A stretch of 64,000 bases of DNA from Planococcus maritimus (lineage in GTDB: Bacteria > Bacillota > Bacilli > Bacillales_A > Planococcaceae), in assembly GCF_001592825.1 (NCBI RefSeq), contig NZ_LTZG01000011.1, positions 1-64,000 of the forward strand, given 5' to 3'. Below are positions 25,646 to 35,468 of this stretch, piece by piece. The translations under genes were made by a program, and so were the position numbers. Position 1 is the first letter of the stretch. Every line of letters begins with the position of its first letter. The notes beneath the pieces were generated by a model, which was not told the DNA's origin, made no database searches, and saw nothing but the letters and a program-made list of their open reading frames with translations.

Positions 25646-27271
25646 CTACGTTAATAGGTATACCCTTGCTTCGTAGGGTTGCAATTTGCCGTCTATATGA
25701 TGAGCGTAATTCGACAACAGCAATTGCCCTTCTGCAGGACTCCGCCACGAGCAGGTATCATCGTCGAGGTGCGAGATAATCAAATAGCGTTCTTGCCCAT
25801 ATTCTCGCGTATAAGCATACACATATGGACATTCCAAAAAAGTTAAATGTGTGCTGCCATAAATCAAGGCTTCATGCTGCTTTCTTAACTGCACCATCTT
25901 TTTGTAAAAAGACAGCACCGATTGCGGATCTCGCTGCTGCGCTGTTACGTTCAGCCAATTGAAATTCGGATTTAATGGACTCCATGGTTCGCCCCCTGTG
26001 AAACCAGCATTTGCACCAAAATTCCATTGCATCGGGGTTCTTGCATGGTCCCGGCTGATTTTCCTGAGGGTGTTCATCAAATCCCTGTGAGGCACACCTT
26101 TTTGGCGGTTGTAGCGATACATGTTTTTCGTCTCGATGTCCCGGTATAAATCGATGTCGTCAAATGGCGCATTGGTCATGCCGATTTCCTGCCCCTGGTA
26201 AATGAACGGCGTGCCTTGCATGAAGAAATACATACAAGCAAGGGCCGTAGCGCTTTCTCGCCACAGCTCTCGGTCGTTGCCCCAAGTCGAAACGGTTCGG
26301 GGGCGGTCGTGATTTTCCAGATACAAAGCATTCCATGCAATGCCTTGCGCGCTGCGTTGCCAGCGGTCCAGCACAATTCTCAAATCATCGACATCGACGC
26401 CTCCCACGCTTTCTTCACTCCAGGCTTCCTCATGTGCTTCCAAATGGAAAATCATATTGAATTTCCCTTCTTCTTCACTGATCCACTCCCCGATTTCGTG
26501 CGCCCTGATACTATTGGCCTCGCCGACTGTCACCATATCATAGCGGCCAAACGTTTCGCGGCGCAACTCTTCTAACAGCTCTTGGATTCCTTGAACATTG
26601 GTCATCTTCTCCCAAGCCGGTACATAATTCAGCCCTTCCGGATTCGGCATATCCGTGTAATCTTTTTTCAAATGATTGATGGCGTCTACACGGAAGCCGT
26701 CAATTCCCTTTTCGAGCCACCAAAGAATCATGTCGTATATCGCACGGCGCAACTCTGCATTTTCCCAGTTCAAGTCGACTTGGCTTTTCGAGAACAAGTG
26801 AAAATAGTATTGGCTCGTTTTCGGGTCATACGTCCAGGCCGGCCCTCCGAATATGCTTTCCCAATTTGTCGGTTTATCGCGCCAGACATACCAATCGCGT
26901 TTCGGGTTGTCGCGAGATGATTTCGATTCGAGAAACCACGGATGCTGGTCGCTTGTATGATTCAAGACGAGATCCATCATGATTTTCATGCCGCGGGAGT
27001 GGATATCTTCTAGCAAGCGGTCGAAATCTTCCATCGTTCCCATCTCATCCATAATCGCCTGATAATCACTGACGTCATAACCGTTATCAATATTCGGCGA
27101 TTTGTAGACGGGGCACAACCAGATCATATCCACACCGAGTTCTTGCAGGTAATCGAGTTTGGCCCGGACGCCGTTCAAATCACCGAACCCGTCGCCGTCT
27201 GTGTCAAAAAAGCTGCGCGGGTAAATCTGATAAACTACCGATTCCTTCCACCATGTCTTTTTCAAGCTCAT
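25646..27271 (-). CDS. GH13 alpha-glucosidase (oligo-1,6-glucosidase type), paralogue 1
   Basis: A 541-residue cytoplasmic (beta/alpha)8 glycosidase that releases glucose from isomaltose- or maltose-type oligosaccharides. The domain begins WWKESVVYQIYPRSF. Region I is DLVLNHTS, the nucleophile is in GFRVDAINH, the acid/base in VTVGEAN and the third acid in LENHDRPR. DGDGFGD near the N-terminus matches the calcium site of this group. Start: ATG 27271 has GAGGGGG directly against it, while an in-frame TTG at 27265 has better spacing and gives the same N-terminus (KKTWWKE) as paralogue 2, so either is possible. It stands alone with its own terminator and no regulator; paralogues 2 and 3 are at 31054 and 37925. 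Confidence 0.92.
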   Translation of the reverse strand: MSLKKTWWKESVVYQIYPRSFFDTDGDGFGDLNGVRAKLDYLQELGVDMIWLCPVYKSPNIDNGYDVSDYQAIMDEMGTMEDFDRLLEDIHSRGMKIMMDLVLNHTSDQHPWFLESKSSRDNPKRDWYVWRDKPTNWESIFGGPAWTYDPKTSQYYFHLFSKSQVDLNWENAELRRAIYDMILWWLEKGIDGFRVDAINHLKKDYTDMPNPEGLNYVPAWEKMTNVQGIQELLEELRRETFGRYDMVTVGEANSIRAHEIGEWISEEEGKFNMIFHLEAHEEAWSEESVGGVDVDDLRIVLDRWQRSAQGIAWNALYLENHDRPRTVSTWGNDRELWRESATALACMYFFMQGTPFIYQGQEIGMTNAPFDDIDLYRDIETKNMYRYNRQKGVPHRDLMNTLRKISRDHARTPMQWNFGANAGFTGGEPWSPLNPNFNWLNVTAQQRDPQSVLSFYKKMVQLRKQHEALIYGSTHLTFLECPYVYAYTREYGQERYLIISHLDDDTCSWRSPAEGQLLLSNYAHHIDGKLQPYEARVYLLT

Positions 27272-27373
27272 CCCCCTCTTTCTGCTGTTGCGGTATTGCA
27301 GCACCTCATCCATTAGCTGCGCTTTTTAGTAAATATACGCCTTTTTTCCTAAAACCCCTCTTTTTCCGCATCA

Positions 27374-27403
27374 CAAAAGCCGCCCGCTAAGTGCGGACGA
27401 CTT
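27374..27403 (-). terminator. Terminator of the PBP3-like gene
   Basis: On the minus strand AAGTCGTCCGC pairs with GCGGGCGGCTT (mismatch and wobble tolerated) and is followed by TTTTGTG. Confidence 0.65.
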
Positions 27404-27406
27404 CGG

Positions 27407-29425
27407 TTAATTATTTAAATAATACTGTTCCATGGCGTTGGCGGAAAAACCTGCAACGTAATCACTGCCGCCATTGTCTTCAATGGATTCAATCATCATT
27501 GCCAAAATGAAGTCCTGCTGCTCTGCGTGATAGGAAACGAAAAATCCGTTTTCCTGCCCTTCTTCGCCGAGAGCGCCTTTCAATTCAGCGGTGCCGGTTT
27601 TGCCGGCGATCGGAACTGCGGCAATGTCCGCTGATTTGGCATAGCCGTCCGTGACGACATTGCGGAGATCTTCTTGAAGCACAGCCGCATTGCCTTCACT
27701 GATCAAGCCTTCTTTCCAAACCTGCCCCGCTTCTTCACTGGCATAAAGCGTCGGCTCATAGATCGTGCCGCCGTTCAAGAATGGTTCGTAGGCAGAAGCA
27801 AGATGCAGGATGTTGGCGAGCATCTCCCCTTGGCCAAAGGATGTATCGGCCAATTGCCCTTCAGACCCAAGAGTTCCGTCATTAGAAATCTGAGAACTTT
27901 CCAGCTCGATGGCAAATGGCAACTCCTCTCCGAAGCCGTACGAAGTCAAGCCGTCAATGAAGGTCTCAGTCCCCATCTCAAGTGCTTGTCTTGCGAAATA
28001 GATATTATCCGAGTAGACAAGCGCTTTGTTCAAATCGATCGGATTTGGCGCTTCTGGATGCAAGCGGGAGACACGGTACGAGCCCCATGAGCTGTCTTTT
28101 TGCCACGTCTGGCCATCAATTTCAAGCCCTTGCTGCGGATCAAGTGTTCCTGCTTCCATGCCGATCGCCGCTGTCACCGGCTTGATCGTTGACCCTGGCG
28201 CATAGCTTGCGGCAAAACGCGTGAACAATGGATTTAATGGGTCGTCCGATAGTTCGGCGTACCGTTCGCCGCTGATGCCGGCGATAAATTCATTCGGATC
28301 GAATCCTGGTGAGCTGATGAGCGCCAAGGTCTCGCCTGTTTCAGGTGACACTGCGGCCGCAGCACCAGGTTCTCCTTGCATCGAATCATAGGCAGCCGTC
28401 TGCAATTCAGCATCAATCGTCAGCTCTATATCTTCTCCAGCGGTCGGCTCCTGATCAGCGAGGACGATATCTTCCGCCCCTTCCGCCTGTTTTTCAATCA
28501 AGATGCGTGCACCGCTCTCACCGCGCAGCTGTTCTTCGAGCCGACGTTCGAGCCCTTGTCGGCCGATCAAGTCATTGGCCCCGTAGCCTTGGCCTTTCAA
28601 TTCTTCCAATTGCTCCGCTGTAATGGAGCCGATATAGCCGGTCAAATGGCCGAACGCTTCCCCGTACGGGTATTCGCGCATCGCTGTTTCTTGGTAAGTC
28701 GCAACATCGCTCGCTTCGACATCAGCGATCAATTGTTCAGCCGATTTCGATGCTTTCGTCAGCGGCACGAATTGGTCCGGCTGCACCCAGCTTTGGTTCA
28801 AACTTTCTTCAATCGACTCCACCGTCAGCCCAAGCAGTTCAGCAGCTTCCTCTAAGTCGCCGTCCCCTTCTAGCCGTTCCGGTACCACCCCAAGGTTATA
28901 GCCTGTGCCGTTGATCGCGAGGCCGCGTCCTTCGCGGTCTAAAATTTCGCCGCGTTCAGCGGCTTCTGTTTGCACCGCTACTTCATCGTCCGCTTCCAGG
29001 TCTTTAAAGATTAGCGACGGATCCCATTCGACAAACCAATTCTCCCCGTTTTCTTGCTCTTCGTACATCAACGATACGGTTTGCTCGAACTCAATCGGCC
29101 CTGCCAGTGTCTCCATCTTTACGGCAAGCGGAAATTCGGCCGGTTCTGCTTCGTCCCATTCCGCGTCTTCTTCAGCCGTGTAGCTAACTTCTAAGTTTTC
29201 AATGCCCAAGTCCTCAATTAATTGTTGCTGCCGCTCATCAAATGCTTCTGATGGGAAGGTTTCTTTTGATACTTCAGTTAAATAGTTTTCGTACATCGCC
29301 GTGAAGTCTTGCTCATTCCAATGGCTGACGTATTCATCTAACCGGTCTTGTGGCGTCGGCTGCGGTTGGCATGCTGACAGGATAAGTGCACTTGCCCCTG
29401 CTGCCATTGCTATGTATCGTTTCAT
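27407..29425 (-). CDS. pbpC: Class B penicillin-binding protein, lipoprotein (PBP3/MecA-like)
   Basis: A 672-residue transpeptidase that crosslinks peptidoglycan on the outer membrane face. The lipobox is ILSAC (Cys19). An NTF2-like MecA N-terminal domain (about 25-145) comes first. Next is a PBP dimer domain starting RGEILDREGRGLA (about 158). The transpeptidase domain carries STIK (412-415), SDN (about 472-474) and KTGT (609-612). Domain order and length match B. subtilis PbpC (668) and staphylococcal PBP2a, which are low-affinity enzymes; resistance itself cannot be inferred. Composition is very acidic (many Glu/Asp), which fits a halotolerant host. It is monocistronic, between GH13 genes with which it has no evident link. 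Confidence 0.9.
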   Translation of the reverse strand: MKRYIAMAAGASALILSACQPQPTPQDRLDEYVSHWNEQDFTAMYENYLTEVSKETFPSEAFDERQQQLIEDLGIENLEVSYTAEEDAEWDEAEPAEFPLAVKMETLAGPIEFEQTVSLMYEEQENGENWFVEWDPSLIFKDLEADDEVAVQTEAAERGEILDREGRGLAINGTGYNLGVVPERLEGDGDLEEAAELLGLTVESIEESLNQSWVQPDQFVPLTKASKSAEQLIADVEASDVATYQETAMREYPYGEAFGHLTGYIGSITAEQLEELKGQGYGANDLIGRQGLERRLEEQLRGESGARILIEKQAEGAEDIVLADQEPTAGEDIELTIDAELQTAAYDSMQGEPGAAAAVSPETGETLALISSPGFDPNEFIAGISGERYAELSDDPLNPLFTRFAASYAPGSTIKPVTAAIGMEAGTLDPQQGLEIDGQTWQKDSSWGSYRVSRLHPEAPNPIDLNKALVYSDNIYFARQALEMGTETFIDGLTSYGFGEELPFAIELESSQISNDGTLGSEGQLADTSFGQGEMLANILHLASAYEPFLNGGTIYEPTLYASEEAGQVWKEGLISEGNAAVLQEDLRNVVTDGYAKSADIAAVPIAGKTGTAELKGALGEEGQENGFFVSYHAEQQDFILAMMIESIEDNGGSDYVAGFSANAMEQYYLNN

Positions 29426-29707
29426 TTTCCTGACCTCCTGTGGCTTTCTGGCTTACATGTTCACCCGATGCCTGATTTCACTTATTGAACAAAATATTAA
29501 CATGCTTTCTTCAAAAAAATAGCCGGTTAGGCGGAACTCACTGGACCATTACCCGGGTTAATTGAAGTTTCTTTTTATTTTACCAATAAGTGGCACCGAA
29601 GCAAACCCAATTCACTTGCGTTTAAAGCTTTGCAGTTTTTCTTTCTATATCTGCTATCATTTCCTTCACTATGGTAAAATCAGTAATTATAGAAGAGGAG
29701 GATGCTT

Positions 29708-30985
29708 ATGATTAATTTAACATATTCTGAAGCCATCGAGTCCGCAGTGGATCTCAAAATGAAAACACGTTTGCAGCAAATCCAGGAGGATCTGTATGCG
29801 AAAAAAGGAGCCGGCTCTGATTTTCTCGGCTGGCTGGACTGTCCGTCTTCTTTGCCGGAAGATTTCCTGGTAAAAATCGAAGATACCGCTAAAGCCATCC
29901 GTGAAAAAGCGGACGTCATGGTTGTCATCGGTATCGGTGGTTCTTACCTGGGGGCAAAAGCTGTCCTTTCTGCGCTGTCACCTTATTTCCCGAAAGACGA
30001 ACAATTGGAAGTCTTGTTTGCGGGACATCAAGTAAGCGGTGAATACTTAAAGCAATTGCTTGCCCATTTAGAGGGCAAAGACGTCGTCGTCAATGTCATC
30101 TCGAAATCGGGCAAAACGACAGAGCCGGCCATCGCGTTCCGTTTCCTGCGCGATTATATGGAACAGCGCTACGGCGACGGCGCTGCTGAACGCATCATTG
30201 TGACAACCGATGCAGAACAAGGGGCACTTCGTCAATTGGCCGAAACAAAAGGCTATGAACGCTTTATCGTGCCGGATGACGTTGGCGGACGCTATTCCGT
30301 CTTCACAGCAGTCGGGCTGTTGCCGATTGCTGCTGCTGGCCATTCGATCCGCAAGCTGTTAGATGGCGCCCAAGAAGCGGAAACGCTTTACCGGGAGGCA
30401 GGCCCTGATAGCAATCCTGCAATGCAATACGCGGCGATCCGCCATCATCTGTATGTGCAAGGCTATACGACAGAAGTCAATGCCATTTTCGAACCGAAGC
30501 TGTCGTTCGTTCAAGAATGGTGGAAGCAATTATTCGGCGAAAGCGAAGGGAAAGAAGGAAAAGGCATCTTCCCGGCATCTGTTGTCTTTACGACTGATTT
30601 GCACTCGCTCGGCCAGTTTATCCAGGACGGACAGCGTAATCTGTTCGAAACCTTCTTGCTCGTGAAAGAAGCACAGCAAGATTTGGAGATTTTCGAGACA
30701 CCTGAAGACGGCGACGAATTGAATTACATTGCTGGCTTGTCCTTGCAGGAATTCAACCACATCGCCCATAAAGGCACATCAAACGCACATTTATCAGGCG
30801 GCGTTCCGCAAATGAGCTTAACGGTGGACCGTATCGACGAATCCGAGATCGGCCATTTGTTATACTTCTACATGTTGAGCTGCGCTTACAGTGCATATCT
30901 TTTGGGCATCAACCCATTCGACCAGCCAGGTGTTGAAGAATACAAGAACAATATCTTCAAACTGTTGAAAAAACCAGGATTCTAA
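29708..30985 (+). CDS. pgi: Glucose-6-phosphate isomerase
   Basis: Interconverts glucose-6-phosphate and fructose-6-phosphate. The 425 residues are slightly short of the roughly 450 of B. subtilis. Signatures: VVIGIGGSYLGAKA, NVISKSGKTTEPAIAFR, DVGGRYSVFTAVGLLP, EWWKQLFGESEGK, and the C-terminal NPFDQPGVEEYK. The start is ATG 29708, six bases after GAGGAGG; an ATG at 29702 touches the ribosome site and is unlikely. It is flanked by alpha-glucosidase genes, so glucose released and phosphorylated by the nearby ROK kinase would enter glycolysis here. The 282-nt gap upstream (29426-29707) shows no feature that I can assign beyond an AT-rich promoter zone. Confidence 0.96.
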   Translation: MINLTYSEAIESAVDLKMKTRLQQIQEDLYAKKGAGSDFLGWLDCPSSLPEDFLVKIEDTAKAIREKADVMVVIGIGGSYLGAKAVLSALSPYFPKDEQLEVLFAGHQVSGEYLKQLLAHLEGKDVVVNVISKSGKTTEPAIAFRFLRDYMEQRYGDGAAERIIVTTDAEQGALRQLAETKGYERFIVPDDVGGRYSVFTAVGLLPIAAAGHSIRKLLDGAQEAETLYREAGPDSNPAMQYAAIRHHLYVQGYTTEVNAIFEPKLSFVQEWWKQLFGESEGKEGKGIFPASVVFTTDLHSLGQFIQDGQRNLFETFLLVKEAQQDLEIFETPEDGDELNYIAGLSLQEFNHIAHKGTSNAHLSGGVPQMSLTVDRIDESEIGHLLYFYMLSCAYSAYLLGINPFDQPGVEEYKNNIFKLLKKPGF

Positions 30986-31040
30986 AAAAAAAAACGCTTT
31001 TCCCGAACAGCCTATTGGCCAATCGGGAAAAGCGTTTTTC
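30986..31040. terminator. Bidirectional terminator (pgi and GH13 paralogue 2)
   Basis: A 14-bp perfect stem (AACGCTTTTCCCGA, 30993-31006 with 31023-31036) has A-run and T-run on both sides. It serves the two convergent genes. Confidence 0.92.
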
Positions 31041-31053
31041 TATTACTGCAACA

Positions 31054-32670
31054 TTAAGCGAGCTTGTACACTCTTGCCTCATACGGTTTTAGTTGATGCG
31101 CATCACGGTCTTGATAGTTCGCGAGCAGGAGTTCCGCGCCTTCCGGTTCCTGCCAAGCACACGTAGTGCTTCCCAGGTTTGAAAGGACGAGGACTTGTTC
31201 GTTTCCATGTGTGCGGGTATAAGCGTAAACGTCCTCACAGTCGGTTTCAGCCAAATCGTAGCTGCCATACACCAAGACCTCCATGTTCTTGCGCAATGAA
31301 ATCATCTGTTTATAAAACGAGAAAACGGAGCTTGGATCCTGTTGTTGGCTCTCGACATTCAGCCATTCGAAATTCGGGTTCATCTGCAGCCACGGCTTAC
31401 CTGTTGTGAATCCGGCATTTTCCTCTGCGTTCCATTGCATCGGCGTGCGGGAATGGTCGCGGCTGGTCGATTTCAATAAAGTCATGATGGCATCGTGTTC
31501 CATGCCTTCCGCCAAATTATAGAAATACAAATTATGCGTATGGACATCGTCATAATGATGGATTTCCTCGAACGGCGCATTGGTCATGCCGATTTCCTGG
31601 CCTTGGTAAATGAACGGCGTCCCTTGCATGAAGAAATACATACAAGCGAGCGCGGTTGCACTTTCGCGCCAATATTCGCCGTCGTTGCCCCACGTAGAGA
31701 CAACGCGCGGCTTGTCGTGGTTTTCGATAAACAACGCATTCCAGCCGACGCCATCGACTGCTTTTTGCCAGCGCGTCAAGACGGTTTTCAAGTCGTTGAC
31801 GTTGATACCTTGTTTGACATCGTTATCCCAAAGCGTCAAATCTTCAAATTGGAAGACCATGTCGAATTTGCCTTCTTCTTCGCTGATCCATTCGTCAATA
31901 TCTTCTGCATAGACACCGTTCGCTTCACCGACTGTCATAATGTCGTATTTTGCGAAGGTCTCATCGCGCAATTCCGCAAGCAGCGGCTGGATGCCATCGA
32001 CATTCATCATTTTCTCCCATGCCGGCACCCACGGTTTGCCTTCTTCGATCGGCAAATCGCTGAAATCTTTCTTAATGTGGCTAATGGCGTCGACGCGGAA
32101 TCCATCGATGCCTTTATCGAGCCACCAATTAACCATTTTGTAGAGCTCTTCACGTACTTCTTTGTTTTCCCAGTTCAAGTCCGGCTGTTTTTTCGAGAAG
32201 ATGTGCAAATAATATTGCCCAGTCTGCTCATCCAATTCCCATGCCGGCCCGCCGAAAATACTTTCCCAATTGGTTGGGCGATCGCGCCAGATATACCAGT
32301 CGCGTTTTGGATTATCGAGTGATGAACGTGATTCCAAAAACCACGGATGCTCATCACTCGTATGATTGATGACAAGATCGATGATCAATTTCATCCCGCG
32401 TGCATGTACTTCCTCCAGCAAGCGATCGAAGTCTTCCATCGTTCCAAGTTCGTCCATGATCTCCTGATAATCGCTGATGTCATAACCATTATCGTCATTT
32501 GGTGATTTGTACATCGGGCAAATCCAGATGACATCGATGCCAAGTTCTTTTAAATAATCCAGTTTTTCCGTGACGCCATTGATATCTCCGATGCCGTCTC
32601 CATTCGAGTCGTTGAAGCTGCGCGGATAGACTTGGTACGCCACGGCCTCTTTCCACCATGTTTTCTTCAT
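31054..32670 (-). CDS. GH13 alpha-glucosidase, paralogue 2 (end of the alpha-glucoside operon)
   Basis: 538 residues, starting KKTWWKEAVAYQVYPRSF after the initiator. Region I is DLVINHTS. The nucleophile is in GFRVDAISH, the acid/base in TVGEAN and the third acid in ENHDKPR. The sequence is close to paralogue 1 along its whole length. It lies 12 nt behind the LacI-type gene and ends the run SBP-permease-permease-regulator-glucosidase, so imported oligosaccharides are hydrolysed in the cytosol by the product of the same operon. AAAGGA precedes the ATG. Linkage preference (alpha-1,4 or alpha-1,6) cannot be assigned from motifs alone. Confidence 0.93.
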   Translation of the reverse strand: MKKTWWKEAVAYQVYPRSFNDSNGDGIGDINGVTEKLDYLKELGIDVIWICPMYKSPNDDNGYDISDYQEIMDELGTMEDFDRLLEEVHARGMKLIIDLVINHTSDEHPWFLESRSSLDNPKRDWYIWRDRPTNWESIFGGPAWELDEQTGQYYLHIFSKKQPDLNWENKEVREELYKMVNWWLDKGIDGFRVDAISHIKKDFSDLPIEEGKPWVPAWEKMMNVDGIQPLLAELRDETFAKYDIMTVGEANGVYAEDIDEWISEEEGKFDMVFQFEDLTLWDNDVKQGINVNDLKTVLTRWQKAVDGVGWNALFIENHDKPRVVSTWGNDGEYWRESATALACMYFFMQGTPFIYQGQEIGMTNAPFEEIHHYDDVHTHNLYFYNLAEGMEHDAIMTLLKSTSRDHSRTPMQWNAEENAGFTTGKPWLQMNPNFEWLNVESQQQDPSSVFSFYKQMISLRKNMEVLVYGSYDLAETDCEDVYAYTRTHGNEQVLVLSNLGSTTCAWQEPEGAELLLANYQDRDAHQLKPYEARVYKLA

Positions 32671-32682
32671 AATCGTGTCCTT

Positions 32683-33702
32683 TCAAAGACTCTGACAAGA
32701 AGCCCTTTCGATCAAAGTCGCTGGAACGACGATGTTCCGCGGGGCTGCATTGCCATCGTTTATTTTTTCCAGCACTAAATTCGCAGCTTCCAAACCAAGG
32801 TCAAAAATCGAAATATCCACCGTGCTGAGTGGCGGCTTTAAGTGGCTCGACAAGGTATGATTATTGAACCCAACAATCGATACATCTGCCGGTACAGCGA
32901 TGTTCAAATCCTCTAAATAACTAATCACTTCATAGGCGACCAAATCGTCATGTGTGACGATAGCAGTCGGCGGCTTTTTCTGTTTCATCAGCTTGCAGAT
33001 GGCTTGTTGTTCTTGGCCTTCCATCGCTTCTTGCGTGACCACATATTCCGGTGTGAACGGAATTTCGGCTTCCGCCAAGGCTTGCCGATAACCACACAAG
33101 CGGTCCGAAGACACGATGAAATCAGAAGCCCCCCCGACGAACGAAATATCCCGGTGGCCCAGTGATATCAAATGATCTACCACTTCCTTCGCAATGGCGA
33201 CATTGTCATTATCTACATAAGAAATGGCATCCGGACGTGTATAAGGCCGTCCAACGACGGAAAACGGCACGCCATTCGCTAGTAGGTAGTCCAAGATTTT
33301 ATCATCAATTTTAGAATACAGCAAGATAACACCATCGACGCGCTTGCCTTGTGTCATCGCCACGACTTCTTCGTAGATTTCCTGTTCTGTCGCGCTGGTC
33401 GATAAATACAAACCGTACTGGCTCTGATGGGCACTGACCGAAATGCCGCGCAAGACTTCCGGGAAAAACGGGTTTTGAAAAGCGAGCGTTGTGGAATTCT
33501 CCATGACGACGCCAATCGCCTTGCTTTTTTGCGCCACCAAATTGCGTGCCTGAAAGTTTGGATAATAGCCGAGCTCGTCCATCGCCAGCCTTACTTTGCG
33601 TTTTGTTTTCGGAGTGATCTTCGGATGATCCGCAATAACCCGGGAGACCGTCGCCGGCGAAACTTCCGCCAGTCTCGCAACATCTTTAATTGTAATCGCC
33701 AT
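32683..33702 (-). CDS. LacI-family transcriptional regulator (MalR-like)
   Basis: A 339-residue repressor. The HTH and hinge helix are TIKDVARLAEVSPATVSRV (residues 3-21) and NFQARNLV, followed by a periplasmic-binding-protein-like sensor domain. ATG 33702 is behind GGGAGG; the longest frame adds 42 unsupported residues from the permease gene region. It is embedded in the operon it probably controls, between the second permease (14-nt gap) and the glucosidase (12-nt gap), giving autoregulation. The probable operators are the palindrome at 36795-36814 and related half-sites upstream of the solute-binding protein gene. The inducer is presumably a maltose- or isomaltose-type sugar. Confidence 0.9.
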   Translation of the reverse strand: MAITIKDVARLAEVSPATVSRVIADHPKITPKTKRKVRLAMDELGYYPNFQARNLVAQKSKAIGVVMENSTTLAFQNPFFPEVLRGISVSAHQSQYGLYLSTSATEQEIYEEVVAMTQGKRVDGVILLYSKIDDKILDYLLANGVPFSVVGRPYTRPDAISYVDNDNVAIAKEVVDHLISLGHRDISFVGGASDFIVSSDRLCGYRQALAEAEIPFTPEYVVTQEAMEGQEQQAICKLMKQKKPPTAIVTHDDLVAYEVISYLEDLNIAVPADVSIVGFNNHTLSSHLKPPLSTVDISIFDLGLEAANLVLEKINDGNAAPRNIVVPATLIERASCQSL

Positions 33703-33716
33703 AGCGTTTGCCTCCC

Positions 33717-34532
33717 TTATTTGATAGCGCCATCCGAGACACCTTTGATAATCGAGCGTTGTGCAAAGAAATAAAAGATAATGACTGGAATGATGGCAAG
33801 CGTCAGGCCGGCCAATGCCAAATGCCATTGCTTCGTATATTCCCCGAAGAAGAAGAACATCTTCAAGGGAATGGTCTCACTGCCGGTCGTATTGATAACT
33901 AGCGATGGCAACAGGTAATCATTCCAGATCCAGATGATATTCAATATCGCGACCGTGACCGTGATCGGCTTGAGAATCGGGAAGATGATATGCCAGAACA
34001 CTTGCCAACGGTTGGCCCCGTCTATTTTTGCCGCTTCATCAAGCGATTTTGGAACATTGTTTAAAGCCCCATGATACAGGAAAATCGACAAGCTCGCCCC
34101 AAAGCCAATATACATGAAAATCAGCCCGCCACGGTTCAGCATATCGAATTGGCCGAACACTGTGACAAGTGGAATCATCACCGATTGAAACGGGATGAGC
34201 ATCGCCGAGACGAACAGGAAGAACAAGAAAGTGGACATCTTGCTTTTCGCCCGTGATAACGCGTAAGCTGCCATCGCCGAAAACAAGACGATCAACACGA
34301 CGCTGACGACCGTGATCAATAAAGAATTGAACAAGGTTCTAAGAAAATCGAGTTCCTGGAAAGCCGTAATGTAATTATCGAAGCTCCATGCTTCCGGAGG
34401 GCTTGTCGTATCGAGAAAGATTTCTTTTTTCGATTTAAAGGAATTGACGAACATTAAGTAAAACGGCAATAACCAAAGGATCGCCAGCAAAATGCCAAGC
34501 ACTTCGACTTTTATATTCCAGCGGTTGCGCAT
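33717..34532 (-). CDS. ABC sugar importer permease, MalG-type
   Basis: A 271-residue inner membrane permease with six helices. The EAA loop that contacts the ATPase is DEAAKIDGANRWQVFWHIIF then P (about 185-205). The C-terminus RSIIKGVSDGAIK is typical of CUT1 MalG proteins. Its ATG overlaps the stop of the first permease (TAATG), so the two are coupled. The operon encodes no ATP-binding subunit; CUT1 importers in Bacillus share the MsmX ATPase, and that is assumed here. Confidence 0.92.
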   Translation of the reverse strand: MRNRWNIKVEVLGILLAILWLLPFYLMFVNSFKSKKEIFLDTTSPPEAWSFDNYITAFQELDFLRTLFNSLLITVVSVVLIVLFSAMAAYALSRAKSKMSTFLFFLFVSAMLIPFQSVMIPLVTVFGQFDMLNRGGLIFMYIGFGASLSIFLYHGALNNVPKSLDEAAKIDGANRWQVFWHIIFPILKPITVTVAILNIIWIWNDYLLPSLVINTTGSETIPLKMFFFFGEYTKQWHLALAGLTLAIIPVIIFYFFAQRSIIKGVSDGAIK

Positions 34533-35392
34533 TACATTTCGACCTCCCGGCGTTTATTGATATACACTTGAACAAGTGCGATGACCGCAACAATCAAGAA
34601 GAAAATGATCGCTTTTGCCTGCGCATAGGCGAAGGCATTTTGTACGAACGCAGTCTTGAAAATTTCCATTGCGACCATTTCCGTCGAGTTGTATGGCCCA
34701 CCTGCTGTCAGCGACAAGTTCTGGTCGTACAGCTTGAAAGTATTCGACAAGGTCAAAAACATGCTGACGGTGAACGCCGGTGCGACGAGCGGGAAGATGA
34801 TGTAACGGAAGCGCTGGATCGTCGAGGCGCCGTCAATTTCCGCCGCTTCGATCAATTCGTTCGGCAAGCCTTCCAAATAAGCAATATAGATGACCATGAT
34901 GTAACCGGCCATTTGCCAGCTCATCAAAATGACCAAGCCCCAAAATCCGGTTTCCGTTGTTGACAACCACGCTTGCAAGCTTTCCATGCCAACCGCTTCG
35001 CCGACACTCGCAAACACTTTCAGGAAAATGAACTGCCAGATAAACCCGAGGATCAATCCGCCGATCAAGTTCGGCATGAAAAAAGTCGTGCGCAGCAAAC
35101 TGCTCGTCTTGATCTTCGACGTGACGATTAACGCGAGCGACAGCCCGATGAAGTTGATCAAAATAACCGACACGACCGAAAATTTCGTTGTAAACCAAAG
35201 CGAATCCAAGAAGCGCTCATCTGTAAACAAGTTTATGTAGTTCTGAAATCCGACAAATTCGCCGGTTTGAATGCCATTCCATGCCGTGAATGAATAGAAA
35301 AGCCCGAGCACCATGGGCACCACTACGACCAAGCCAAGTGCCAACAGCACCGGCGCTAAAAACAACCAATAGGAAAGTTCCCGTGTACGCAT
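34532..35392 (-). CDS. ABC sugar importer permease, MalF-type
   Basis: A 286-residue CUT1 permease. It has about six helices from residue 8, the binding-protein-proximal loop FYSFTAWNGI, the EAA loop IEAAEIDGASTIQRFRYIIF, and the usual LTAGGPYNSTE near the end. GAGAGGCG precedes the ATG. It follows the solute-binding protein gene after 76 nt containing a stem-loop, and overlaps the next permease by one base. Confidence 0.92.
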   Translation of the reverse strand: MRTRELSYWLFLAPVLLALGLVVVVPMVLGLFYSFTAWNGIQTGEFVGFQNYINLFTDERFLDSLWFTTKFSVVSVILINFIGLSLALIVTSKIKTSSLLRTTFFMPNLIGGLILGFIWQFIFLKVFASVGEAVGMESLQAWLSTTETGFWGLVILMSWQMAGYIMVIYIAYLEGLPNELIEAAEIDGASTIQRFRYIIFPLVAPAFTVSMFLTLSNTFKLYDQNLSLTAGGPYNSTEMVAMEIFKTAFVQNAFAYAQAKAIIFFLIVAVIALVQVYINKRREVEM

Positions 35393-35433
35393 ATTTTCGC
35401 CTCTCTTTCTATTTTAGCCTTGAAACAAAACAA

Positions 35434-35451
35434 AGCAGCACATTGGCTGCT
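35434..35451 (-). promoter_or_regulatory. Intercistronic stem-loop between binding protein and permease
   Basis: AGCAGC (minus strand) pairs with GCTGCT over a 6-nt loop and is followed by TTGTTTTGTTT. It resembles a leaky terminator or mRNA-end stabiliser, which would leave more binding-protein mRNA than permease mRNA. This is usual in CUT1 operons. Confidence 0.55.
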
Positions 35452-35468
35452 CTGGTTTGATAGACAAG